Positions 1 through 10,574 of a stretch of 64,000 nucleotides of DNA are shown here, in pieces. This stretch comes from Pseudoscleropodium purum (taxonomy: Eukaryota; Streptophyta; Bryopsida; Hypnales; Brachytheciaceae). The position numbers were made by a program, and so were the translations under genes. Numbering within the stretch: position 1 is the stretch's first letter; each line of letters starts with the position of its first letter. Location: positions 30,680,243 to 30,744,242 of the forward strand of contig OZ017796.1 in assembly GCA_963969395.1 (NCBI GenBank), read 5' to 3'. Below the pieces are notes generated by a model that did not search any database, was not told where the DNA came from, and saw only the letters and a program-made list of their open reading frames with translations.

Positions 1-634
1 GGTGCATTTATATGGTCATTATTTTGAGAATTTTTTTGCTAGCTAAAAGAGGCTACTCACAAGGAAATTGGGGAGGAATTCCCCTTCCCCCTGGTACAAA
101 CTTGGGGGTTGTAAGTTGACCCTCCAAAATATTTCTTAAAACAAAAAGTTTGTAGGGGAGGTGGAGTGTCAAGCTACAACCCCAAAGCTTAACTCATGGG
201 AGATCTGCTCCCTATTTTCCTTGTGACTCATCACCCAAATTTATCTTATCTATACATGGTAGTACAAATTTTCCAAATTCACCCTTTTTATAAATTTATG
301 AAATGATTGTAGGTTGAAAAGCTATTGCCGTGTACCAAATTTTACAAAAAACAAAAGCAAAAACAAGCCGCCACACTCCTAGTGACTCTCTCCCTGTAGC
401 ATTGGCATACTTTTCAAGTGAGGTAGCTACTCAACCTTCCTCACATGTAGCTCCCCTGCACTGAAACCTTCGCAGTCCACTGCGCCGGGTCCAGAGTCAA
501 CAGTAACTTGTAGCAATACCAATTTCCCCCTCCCTATTACCATATATCAAAGTAGTCTTCCCCTGGAGCGGTCCGTCTCATACGTAGCCGCTTGCTTGAG
601 GGTTATACTCCGTGATTTGGTTGTGATTTTGGTC
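1..634. other. Upstream region of LOG
   Basis: This is non-coding sequence before the first gene. The left part carries a foldback element (58-225, listed separately). The stretch from about 400 to 634 is richer in GC and probably holds the promoter and 5' UTR of LOG. I see no convincing TATA box. An in-frame TTG at 596 lies upstream of the first ATG and is not a credible nuclear start. Confidence 0.5.
58..225. mobile_element. 168-bp foldback MITE candidate
   Basis: The two ends are inverted: left CACAAGGAAATTGGGGAG, right end in reverse complement CACAAGGAAAATAGGGAG. The inner arms also pair, since GGGGTTGTAAGTTGA near 113 is matched by GGGGTTGTAGCTTGA in reverse complement near 183. ACT is found on both sides (55-57 and 226-228), consistent with a 3-bp target duplication. 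No ORF is present, so it is non-autonomous. The 3-bp duplication suggests a CACTA- or Harbinger-like source, but the terminal bases match neither standard exactly. Confidence 0.6.
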
Positions 635-1864
635 ATGGAACAAGCAAGCTCTGGTGGATTCGCTCGCATCTGCGTGTTCTGTGGAAGCAGCAGCGGGAAG
701 AAACCCATCTACACCGAGGTAGCCCAGCAACTGGGCTCCGAAATGGTATGGAACTCGATCGATCGTTCAAGTTGCTTACCTAGCTTGCTTTTGAGTCGCC
801 TGCCGGTATCAATATCACTCGTCTGGATTCAATTCTCAAGGAGCGCAATTGAGGGTTTTGGGCTAAAATTGAAGTTGTGTATATTATTTAACTTGTACTT
901 ACATCATGCAGGTGACGCGCGGCATCGACCTCGTGTATGGAGGCGGGAGCATTGGACTAATGGGGACGGTTGCGAAGGCGGTGCAGGATGCTGGTGGCCG
1001 TGTTGTTGGGTATTGACCGACAGCGCAATTGCAAGAGCTCGCTTTTGCACCATGCAATTTTCCTGTTTAGCTTCACCGTCCTTTATATATATACGTACAA
1101 ACTGTGGTTGTTTAGTTTGGCAATTTCTACATTAATTAACGTACAGCCGCTGCGTATACAGGGTAATCCCCAAAGCTCTCATGCCTGAGGAGATCTGCGG
1201 AGCCACAGTCGGAGACCTCGTGGTCGTGGACGATATGCATCAGCGGAAAGCTGAAATGGCACGCCGGGCCGATGCTTTCATTGCTCTCCCAGGTACGGTA
1301 AATACATATATACCCGTTGATCTTCAGTCAATTCATGCATGCATAACCTTTTCGAATCGAAAATCGATCATCATTACCCGCGCTGGCACTAGTAACGTAA
1401 CAGTGATCTAATTAATCCACGTCTAAGTAATATATCTTTGTGATCTCTTATTGTAGGAGGATTCGGCACATTTGAGGAGGTGCTGGAAATCATAACATGG
1501 GCGCAGCTCGGCATCCATAAGAAGCCAGTGAGTCATGCATTAATTCTCCTTAAGCGAATTACGTAGTTACATGATTGAAATCGTTTCCGAAATGTACTGG
1601 TCAGTAGTACCCTCGGATCAAACGACCGATCGAGTTTGCGACTAGTAATCGGGGTACGGTCTGGCATGGATATTCTTTTAGGTGGGATTGCTGAACGTGG
1701 ACGGCTACTACGACGCATTGCTCGCAATGTTCGACAAGGCCTTGGAGCAGTGCTTCCTCAACGTGGCAAGCCGCAACATCGTCGTCGACGCACCTACAAC
1801 CGCTGCGCTTTTGGACAAATTGAAGCTACCATCTGAATCTTTAGAACCCCGTTCTGAACACTAA
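635..1864 (+). CDS. LOG: LOG-type cytokinin riboside 5'-monophosphate phosphoribohydrolase
   Basis: This enzyme releases active free-base cytokinin from its riboside monophosphate in one step, in the cytosol (family knowledge). The exons I derive are 635-745, 912-1009, 1162-1292, 1457-1527 and 1682-1864. All introns are GT-AG, the frame stays open across every junction, and the product is 197 aa, close to the usual plant length of a little over 200. The N-terminus has the family sequence VFCGSSSG. The nucleotide-binding and catalytic motif PGGFGTFEE spans residues 113-121 and is rebuilt across the exon 3/4 junction. Arg98 in the MHQRK stretch and Glu121 match the known catalytic residues. The start is the ATG at 635, the first ATG in frame. 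All key residues are present, so I expect a working gene. The paralogue number cannot be assigned. Confidence 0.96.
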
Positions 1865-3122
1865 GTTCTCCAAACGACTTTGTAAATAAACATATACAGT
1901 AATTACTTTCACTCTTTCACCAGTTGCATGTGCAGACTGCACCGACTATTGGCAAGAGCGTGCCGGAGTTGACCTGGGAAACAACAAATCAACAACGATT
2001 GCACCAGGGACGTGTCGGCGTCGGCGTCCAAGCTAAAGGTCACGACAACAGGGATCCAATCAGCTAGTTGACAATTGCCATTTTCACATGAACCAGAGCA
2101 GCGCAAGAGGCGCACGAGCTGGGTCCGGAGTTGGGTTGGGACCAAAAACAGCGAACCAAATTTTTGTTAAAATGGCGGTATAATTCCATAAACTTGACAC
2201 TTTTACCACTTTTGCGTTTAGACCAGGCGTTCTGAAATCTTTATCAATACTAGACTTTAGTGCTTAGAAACGAAACGAATGGGCATTACACGATGCATGC
2301 AAGCCAAGTCGGAGCATCGATAGGTTGTATGCATGGATCAGTAGCGATGGCCACGAAGCTAGTTGAAGACTATGATTGGCGACGCTCTTCAAGCGTTTCT
2401 TTAAAGCCTGGTCATTTTCACTGAATTTGTTTCCAATTCAATTTGTTTGCCATTCCTAAATAGTTTGATTTCTGCTTTGTTTCAGTTGGATCGTCTTTGA
2501 ATACGTATGGGTACCATAAATAAATCGATTCAACTAGACAACAGCAAGTTTTTCATGGCAGTTGTGTACTTTTCAAAAACTTGTACTCGAGCCTGGATTG
2601 GTTCTATTAAAAACGTCAATATTTGTTAAATTTGTGGTATAATTCCACTAACTTTGGCATGCTGTCTGAAACACGAATCCCGAAACCTAAATCCATCCAT
2701 ACCTGCAATGCAAGTCCTAGCTTGTGGCGTGAAATTAGACCTTTGCAAAGATATATGTCAATTTTTGTGCTATTTAAACGAAATCGTACGTAGTTGTTGA
2801 CTTAGTCTGAGATGCATGCAAGTTATTCAGCAAATCTCTATGCATGGACAAAGAAGCTAATATTTGGCCTCAGGTTCTTTTAGCAAGGCCCTATGTGCAG
2901 ATTATTTATTGTTCAAAAAATTATTTTTTGGAACAAATACATGCAATGTACTTCACTCAATCAGTAAGGATAAAAAGATTTTCTCCATTTGAATTATGCT
3001 TACCACATCACGATCAATCAAAATCAGTCTTTCAAAAATCATGAATTTATTGTCCTTAGGTTGTCGTTCTTGAAGTGTAGCATCCCATCTTAGGCAATGC
3101 CGTAGCAATCATAATATTAATG
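1865..3122. other. LOG 3' flank, no gene seen
   Basis: Just after the LOG stop codon, AAATAAA-like sequence near 1882-1890 may serve as polyadenylation signal. The rest falls from moderate to low GC and shows no supported gene or RNA. Confidence 0.5.
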
Positions 3123-3781
3123 TTAACCCCTAATTAACTACCTAAGGCACAAAAATCTAGTGTTTGTAAAACTTTGAAGTTAAATAAAACCTGACCAAGC
3201 TGTTGTTTTTAGAAGTTCATATTTTTGGAAAGTTTTTCTTGAAGTTTAGTTGTAGTATCAAAAATTCAATCTTAAAAATAAATCATAGTGATTTTTCTAT
3301 TCAAGATTTTGTGCTAGGGTACCCATTGCAATCTTGACTTCCCATAGTGTTGAGAGCTCTTGGAAATGAGCCTCAAATACACTAAATCTTGGAGAAAAAA
3401 TCACATTCAAATTCATTTAAAAAAATTGTAGAGTAGATTTTAAGAAGCCATAAATTGATTGGGATTCTACATATTAGGCTTGTTAACCTCATATTTTTTT
3501 TAATCACCAACTTTTTAGATTTGACATGTGAAAAGAAGATTGACAAACTTCACATCACTTTTGCAGTTTTAACAACCTCATGGTCAAACATTATAATCTT
3601 TTACTCAATAAGTGATAATGTTGTGTTTTCTTTTTCCATGAGATCTCTAACATATCTAGTTTGAATTTGTATGGTTACCATTAAAAAATAATTGATATAA
3701 CTTATCAAAATGTTGTCATTTTGATCAATTTAGAACAAATTCCAAGAAGCTCAAAATAAGCCTTGGGCATTTAGGAGTTAA
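3123..3781. mobile_element. TTAA-bounded element, family H copy 1 (candidate)
   Basis: The left edge reads TTAACCCCTAATTAAC. The right edge in reverse complement reads TTAACTCCTAAATGCCC, so the ends are imperfect inverted repeats on TTAA. The last 50 or so bases (CAAATTCCAAGAAGCTCAAA and onward) recur at about 47940-47988, ending at another TTAA. The interior has no credible ORF. A piggyBac-like MITE is the simplest reading; the left border is less certain than the right. Confidence 0.45.
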
Positions 3782-3868
3782 GCAATTTGTGGTAGCAATT
3801 TGTCCTTAGTATTACATAAAAAAGTACTTTATCACTGTACATGAAGAAATTCACTAATACAAAAAGAG

Positions 3869-4589
3869 GGTAGTTGCAAGAAACACTCGTTGTTTTTGGC
3901 TCAAAACAACCTTAGTACTTAAGTATTGTGCTTTTTAGAATAAAGTTTTTAAAAATGAAAAAAAATATAAATAATTTGAAAAACACTAAAAATAATATGT
4001 GTGTGAAAATTTAGGTCTGAAAAAATTTACATCCAAAACTTTTGTATTAAAAAAGAGTGATGAAAAATGCAAGAAAATAGATACTTTGGAATTTTATTTA
4101 TTTATAAATAGAAAAAAGAAATTACTTTAAAAAAAATCTGTTTTTTCTAACTTGAAGGTGCTTTTTCTCAACCATTTTTATCTTTGGGAAAAAAATTGTG
4201 TTCTTTACATGTACATAAAAGTAGTGCACTTTGAACACATGTGGAAGGTGAACATTTTGCTATTCTTAAAAAATCTCTTTAAAGACTTATATAACGTTAG
4301 TAAAAGTCCTTGAATTCTAATTTTGACCTTCAAAATTTGCATTTCTAGGTCAAAAATAGTACTAATACCCTCTAAAATGGTGAAGGTAGACATCCAATTG
4401 AGGGAATTTTAAAAATAAAAAACGAATTGAAAAAACTTAAAAAAACTTATTCAATGTCTAAAACTACCACATGTACCTTCATTTCAAGTTTCATAGAAAA
4501 CAAACATACTATGCAAAAGTTATGAGCAAAGAACCACTTGTTCAAGGTCAAGGGGATTAAAAAATGGATAAGTGTTTCTTGCAATGACC
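3869..4589. mobile_element. AT-rich element with 19-bp terminal inverted repeats (candidate)
   Basis: The left end reads GGTAGTTGCAAGAAACACT. The right end in reverse complement reads GGTCATTGCAAGAAACACT, with two mismatches in 19. The interior of about 680 bp is very AT-rich and has no ORF worth reporting. I could not find a clear target duplication, so the superfamily is open. Confidence 0.4.
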
Positions 4590-5439
4590 TAAGACCATTA
4601 ATAATACAACTATATACAATTGGATAAATGTTTAATAACCTTGACTTGCTTGATGTGACAGCCTTGTTGTAGATAGTTGTGTGATGAGCATGCTCCTTGA
4701 TTGTATGATATATGACATTAGTATATTTTCTCTAATTTTTTGTTTTTATTGAAATTTTAGTTTTAACAATGGAATATTTTGCTTTAGGAATTTAATGAGC
4801 ATCCAAGATTGAAGCTCCGTCAATGAATATTTGGGCTTTCAGTCATAAACTTCCAATTGCCTCAGACTTTTTTTCAAGAAAAATGATTATTTTGCCAATT
4901 CTACAAACCATTTTGTTGAAAATAATCTTGTTATAAATTGCAAGTAATTCTATTGTGCATACCCGCTCAATACCAATAATACCCACCCAAATTATTAGCC
5001 TCAACTAAATTTTGTGAGGGCTACCTACTCGGGAAACAAAAATGAATTAAGCCTTAACCCTGGAAGAATGGCCAATGACCCCACACTGATTTCAAGCTTT
5101 AAAGTAGGAGGTGCATAAATGGATCATTTAAGAGCTGGAACTGATTTTGGGGGATACGAAACTTCTTGAAATGTTTTTTTGCAAATTTTCCTTGAAAGAC
5201 AAGTGGAATTGGCATTTAACTCAAGTTGTTTCATATTTTTTGGAGCTTTGTGGAATCAATTATGAAAATTTGAAGTTGAATTGGCATAGGGCTTTAAAAG
5301 TGTCCACCTCCTAAAGTGTACCTTGTTTGTACATTGCGGAAGGCTACAAAAAAGAAACACGTACATATAGTGCACATTTGAAGAAGTGGGTGCTTTTAGA
5401 GCTTATGCACTTTTAGATTCTCTTACTTTAGTGTTCACT
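4590..5439. other. AT-rich intergenic, nothing recognised
   Basis: No gene, RNA or bounded repeat could be supported. A TTAACCCTGGAAG string near 5051 looks like another TTAA-type terminus, but I found no partner end. Confidence 0.4.
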
Positions 5440-6100
5440 ACTCCATTTGCTACCATTTTGCATCTAAATATGAATGAAATTTTTTATATTTACTTTTGAA
5501 AGATTAAATTGTATGTCTACTACAAGTCTTAAAAGTTTCAAACTTTTTGGAGAAAATTTGAAATTATTGTCAAGTTTTTTGAAAAAAATGAAAAAAACTC
5601 ATATCAAATAGTTATAGAGTATACTAAAAATCTAAAATTTTCACCATAGATGTATATTGTAGTTTATAACATCATGCCAAAGTTACTATATCTTATTAAA
5701 ATTAGAAAATCAATAAACCATGGTTGTAGGCCCATAGTTCACATTGCTATCAAATATTGAAATTTAAGAATTTAAAAGAATTCTCAATTGAAGTAGAAAC
5801 TAAACTTAATAAACTTCATATTAATAGTTGAACTTGAATTTAAAAAGTATTATTTTTATAGTTAAAAATTCACTTCAATTGTAAAGAACAAGAAATGGTC
5901 AAAAGACACTATTGACATGGTGATTTGTGGACCAAGCATCTTCTTCTTTAGAAAAGTAAAAAATACCACACTAAAGAAATTTGCAATACTATTCATTGAA
6001 AATGTAATCAAGCAACTTCAAAAAACAATTGGATGAAAAATCATTTTTTTCCATCCTACAAATATAGATGAAGTCATCAAGAGCGTTTCAAAGGATAGAT
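5440..6100 (+). repeat. Dispersed repeat family D, copy 1
   Basis: This stretch aligns in the same order and orientation with 59740-60360. Shared landmarks are AAATTTGAAATTATTGT, the segment around CAATAAACCATGGTTGTAGG compared with ACAAACCATGATTACAAG, and CATCTTCTTTAGAAAAGT. Part of it recurs inverted at 51775-52030. There is no ORF. The borders are approximate. Confidence 0.6.
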
Positions 6101-7255
6101 TTGTTTTTTAATTAACACTTATTAATAAATGACATTGAGGTTGAAAAATGTCCAATAGGTGACTGGATTGCTCACTATAAAACAAAGAATGCACTGATTG
6201 GTCCAATAATTAGAGCATTTTGATAACTACCTTGGTCATGGGATTTGCATCCTTCAAGGATTAAAAACTTGTTGCAACTTACTATCATAATCTTTTTGTG
6301 TCATGTATTGGCTTGTCATACTATGGTGAATACACCCATAACTATCCTTGTACTCATTAATGTACTCTAAACTTCCACTAAATATGCCCCTAAATTTCCA
6401 TTAAAGCCTCCTTCAAAAGTGTCATTAACACCTAAACGTTTTTGGAGAAGTAGTGAAACTAGTCAAATTACAAATAGAAGTGGAAATAGTGGTGGGAAGA
6501 AAATTTGACTATTTTTTTAACATTTTGAATCATAAAATCTTAAAGTTAACTTCATTTCTCACTCAATCACCAAATTTCAGCACCAAATTCAGTAGAATTT
6601 GTGAGATCATGACAATCAAAGGTGACAAAAATAATTTTCTCCCCCCTCCAAAACTCATGCACCTTCCATGTGGAGGATTTAGGGTCATAGAGAATCTTCG
6701 AAAGAGTGGTGCCACCTTTAATTGTGAATCTACTATAAGTTAGGCACATCCTCCAAAACTTTTTAATGATTTCAAGGTCCATATTCACATATCCAAAATG
6801 AAATAATTAGATGCAAAGGTCTAAAAATTTGCTCATACCAAGGTCAATCTTCTCTCCCCTTCAATTTCTTCAATAATGCTTTCATTGAAAAACTGAGCGG
6901 TGGAGTCATCACTTACTGCATGTTCTTGTTTGCAAACAAATCTTGCCTCTAAATGTGCTAAAATTGAGGGTGTGGAAAATAAAATAACCCACAGTGTTTG
7001 GCGTGAAGACTGAAGAAGGGGCAGGGGGGCCCAATGCCGGCACTCCCAGTGCCGAGCTCGCAATGAAGGCAAGGAAGGGGAGCCTAGATAATTCAGGATC
7101 CTGAACATGTCCACAAAAATGCAAAATTATTAGGAAGTCCCCATAGCTCAGAAAGATTGTAGCGGGTGCCACTAAAAAAAATTAAATTCAAAGGATAATT
7201 GAAAAAAATAATTAAGAAAACAACATGAAACCCAAAAGTGATATTTCAGCTCATA
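6101..7255. other. Intergenic with a short GC-rich patch
   Basis: No gene is supported. At about 7015-7090 a GC-rich patch interrupts AT-rich DNA and contains a small perfect hairpin, CGGCACT-CCC-AGTGCCG. Short minus-strand ORFs here show no family features. Confidence 0.35.
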
Positions 7256-7480
7256 TTTCAAGGAAAAAATTACAGTAAAAAGGATGGCAAGGGTAAACTT
7301 CAATTTCATAGTTCAAACCATAGTTCAAGAAAAAAAAATATAGTAAAGAAGATGGCAAGGGTAAACATCAAATTCATAGACTTTCAAACTATAGTTCAAG
7401 AGAAAAAATATACATAGTAAAGAAGATGGCAAGGGTGAACACCAAATTCATAGACTTTCAAACCGTAGTTCAAGGAAGAA
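7256..7480. repeat. Tandem repeat, about 70-bp unit, 3 copies
   Basis: The unit runs roughly from AGTAAAGAAGATGGCAAGGG through CAAATTCATAGACTTTCAAA to CATAGTTCAAG. It is seen three times, with the first copy the most diverged and shortened. It lies just beyond the 3' side of the piggyBac relic. Confidence 0.75.
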
Positions 7481-7928
7481 ATAACCTTCAAAGATAAAGA
7501 AACTTTTATAAGACTGAGCCCTAAATCAAAACAATTACATAACATCTAAGATCATGAAAAAGTAAACATGCATGCCTATTATTTCAAGAGATAAATAAAA
7601 ATTCACATACAATGAGGAGGACTACCATCTTACCTTCATCAAGGACAATTTTGTCCATTGTTGGGTATATGTCTATAGTGAAACTCTTCAAAGCACCCAC
7701 AATTTAAACACAAAACATCTTGGTGTGGGCATGGCAATAGTGTCTACATTAGAGATTCCTACATACCGCATGTAGACGCATCAATTGGCTCCATATTGGC
7801 AGATGTAGATGTGGGGCTTCTTCCTCTTCATCCACATTAGTGCCTAGACTATGCCAATCTTGTATGAGAACATCACACAATTTGGCTTTGAATTGGAGGT
7901 GCATAACTGGAGTCACCCTGTACTTTTG
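7481..7928. other. 3' side of the piggyBac relic
   Basis: No intact ORF is seen. In the orientation of the transposase relic this is downstream sequence and may include its decayed C-terminal part, where piggyBac proteins carry a cysteine-rich domain. I could not identify that domain. Confidence 0.3.
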
Positions 7929-8871
7929 CTACCACATAAGTGCTAGATAGATGATGTACATATTCACAACTATGGTATCCAATAGGAAGTAGAAGACACG
8001 ATGCCTCCACTTATGAAATCTAATTTGGTTAGAGTAAGATGCCCTCAATTGATTAGCTACATCCACACCCCTCATGTATGTGGTGTACTCTAAATGTATA
8101 GGGGAGTTGGAGATGGGATCCATGGTAGCACCATTTTGTTGAGGGATTGTGAGCACCGGAGTACAAGGAAATGCAAAAGGCAATGCATTTGTGGAAATGA
8201 GTAGAACATGATGCCTATCTTTCCACACCACATAAGCTATTCTACAAGTGTCATGCATTTTCTATTGCATTGTACCTTGAATTGAATTATTCCAGTTGTG
8301 TACCTCTTTCAATTCCAATGGAAGGCCCACCCGATTACTATATATTGTACCAATGGCATATATTTCAAGTATTGCCAACTCCACAAACAAGCCAATGCTC
8401 AAGAAGAATTTGTCCGTGATAACTACATGACCAAAGTCTTCAAGGTCATGCAATAATTTTGTCACCACGGCACATGCTCTGCTTCCCTCTCCTTGAACCA
8501 CCATATCCTCCTACATTTTGGATCATTCTACAATAGATATCAAAGTTGTAAACATACTTTGACAAAGAGTCCACTAAGCACCACACTTTGATGCCCCATT
8601 TGTAAGGCTTTTTGGATATGTATTGCCTAGTGCAACAATGTGATTTGGGCACAAGTAGGTTATTGGCAAGGATGGGATTTAGGTCTTGACAAGTTGCCAT
8701 GCCTTGTCCAAGCCTTTGTTGTGTGCCCAAATTGTTTTGGGCATTTTTCCAAAATTTTAACCACAATGTAAAAATTGGTGCCCAACTTGCCCCCCATGGG
8801 AAAGAAACCACCTTTTGCACTATAACTATTTTTCCATTAATCTTTAGCATTTGAAATTTTGTGTCCCTCAA
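7929..8871 (-). pseudogene. Decayed piggyBac-type transposase
   Basis: Three minus-strand ORF pieces in piggyBac order cover the DDE (DDE_Tnp_1_7-like) core. The first (8871-8446) has KKPYKWGIKVWCLVDS followed by a YVYNFDIY-type stretch, a hallmark of the family. The second (8504-8262) has GHVVITDKFFLSIGLF. The third (8258-7929) has YMRGVDVANQL and a KWRHRVFYFLLD stretch. The three acidic residues expected in the catalytic core are still visible (CLVDS, ITDKFF, RGVDVA). Pieces one and two are in different frames, so there is a frameshift near 8510. Pieces two and three share a frame but are separated by a stop at about 8262-8264. The N-terminal part is not recognisable. It is a dead copy; its relation to the TTAA-bounded MITEs nearby is inference. 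Confidence 0.88.
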
Positions 8872-9962
8872 AGGTACTCCTTGACCCCACCTTCTCTTAG
8901 AATTAAAGCCCCAAATGCCCCCAAAATTGAAAAATATGACCTGCCCAAAAAATCTATAATTCCAAAAAACAATACTTGGGACGTTAGGGTTTAACTTGTC
9001 TCCTAACTTATTAGTAACTTTTCTAATAAACTTTCACTTTGAAAATTCTTAGAAAATACATGTTACATTGCAAAATTTAATTTAATTTTTTCAAATTCAT
9101 GATTTGAATTGCTAATAATACACAAATAATATTTTTATGCTGAATTGCTTGTGATTGACGGTTTGGGGTGTTTCTACCACAAGCGGCTATAGTCTGGGAC
9201 GGACGACGTGGCAAGACGACCTGGTAAGGCGCAGGTTCTGCCTGGAACGGTCGATCGTGTGAGGTGCAGCACGTTCCGTCGTGCTCATCATGGCATCCAC
9301 CAACTCCACCCTAAAAACCTTCTTGCGAATGCAAAACCCACCTTCATGTTGCAAGTGATTGCTTCATCATTTGTCCATGACCTCTGCCTTCTTCCCACCT
9401 CTGGCTTCCGTGACTTATTAGATCTGATCTGGGCTGCTGCACCGGGAGACCAATTCTGTGGGGTTTCAGTCTGCTGCAATTCTGTTGAAGTTCTCCGTCT
9501 CCGATCTCGTCTCCGATCTCGAATCGCCTCAGTCTGGACGAGGACGCGATCAAGCGCAGCGGAGGAGGATCGATCCACTGATTTTGATTGTTGCGCCAGC
9601 TCTAGCCCGTGAGTGTCGTCATGTGGGCGCTATTGGATACCCTAGGGCTGGAGTAGCTGAGCCACGAGATTTCTCTTTGTTTTTGTTTTTTTGCTGTCCT
9701 GGGAGTTTTTTTTGAAGAGGAGGGTGTGGAGACGGAGGAGTTTATGGGTTCGAGAAGGTGGTGTTCCTGGCGGGACACTTGAATCCTGTGTGGTGGGGGT
9801 GACTCGTGCCGGGGCAGATCGTCATGAGTCTCGGTCGTGAACCCTACCTCCTGCGCCATTTGCTGGGGATTGGGACTTTCCAGGGCTTCGGCGAGGGGGG
9901 AACGTGCTAGGTGCGATTGATAATTGGTTGGAGCGTGGGGAGCGCGGGAGAGGTCGGGCGGG
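8872..9962. promoter_or_regulatory. Upstream region and 5' UTR of the ARFRP1-type gene
   Basis: The sequence turns GC-rich from about 9180. A strong donor-like CCCGTGAGTG near 9609 and an acceptor-like GTGCTAGGTG near 9910 suggest a 5' UTR intron, with the coding start soon after at 9963. Overlapping ORFs here on both strands are GC-driven and show no family features. No TATA box was identified. Confidence 0.4.
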
Positions 9963-10574
9963 ATGTTTTCGCTGCTGTATGGGCTGTGGAAATTCCTGTT
10001 CAGCAAAGCGGAGTTCCATGTGCTCATTCTGGGGATCGACAAGGCCGGGAAGACGACGCTTCTGGAGAAGCTGAAGACGCTCTACTCCGACGTGGAAGGG
10101 CTTCCGCCCGACCGAATCGTGCCCACGGTGGGTCTGAACATCGGCCGCGTGGAGGCGCACAAGGCGAAGCTGATCTTTTGGGATTTGGGCGGGCAATTAG
10201 GGCTTCGCGTGATTTGGGAGAAGTACTACGAGGAAGCGCACGCGGTGGTGTTCGTGGTGGATTCCGCGAGCCCAACGCGGTTCGAGGACACGAAGTCCGC
10301 GCTGGACAAGGTGATCCGCCACCCGGATTTGCAAGGGGCTCCGGTGCTGGTTTTGGCCAACAAGCAGGATTTGCCTGAGTCGGTGAATGCGGAGGAGCTG
10401 TCGCGCTTCCTGGAGCTCAAGGAGCAGAAGAGCATCCAGTCGCGAGTGCAGGGCATTTCCGCCCACGAGGGGTCGGGTATTCAGGAGGGCGTGTTGTGGC
10501 TGGTGGAGGCGATGCGGAACAACAAAAGAACCGAGCAGCTGAAGCGCCAAGCCGAATCGGCCGTGTCGTTGTGA
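9963..10574 (+). CDS. ARFRP1: ARF-related small GTPase, ARFRP1/ARL3 type
   Basis: The predicted protein is 203 aa, the normal length for this family. The P-loop GIDKAGKT is at residues 24-31, WDLGGQ (switch 2) at 73-78, NKQD at 133-136, and an SAHEG-type G5 segment follows. The N-terminus starts MFSLLYGLWKFLF and lacks the Gly2 needed for myristoylation, as in ARFRP1 (yeast Arl3). That type is instead N-terminally acetylated and acts at the trans-Golgi to recruit ARL1 and tethers (family knowledge). The start is the ATG at 9963; the reading frame runs further upstream only to a TTG. The whole coding region is one exon, whereas the Arabidopsis homologue is, as I recall, intron-containing, so a retrocopy origin is possible. 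All GTP-binding motifs are intact and the GC content is high. Confidence 0.95.
   Translation: MFSLLYGLWKFLFSKAEFHVLILGIDKAGKTTLLEKLKTLYSDVEGLPPDRIVPTVGLNIGRVEAHKAKLIFWDLGGQLGLRVIWEKYYEEAHAVVFVVDSASPTRFEDTKSALDKVIRHPDLQGAPVLVLANKQDLPESVNAEELSRFLELKEQKSIQSRVQGISAHEGSGIQEGVLWLVEAMRNNKRTEQLKRQAESAVSL

Noticed and set aside
596..634. Upstream extension of LOG to a TTG
   Set aside because: Nuclear genes rarely start at TTG, and the ATG at 635 is followed closely by the conserved N-terminus.
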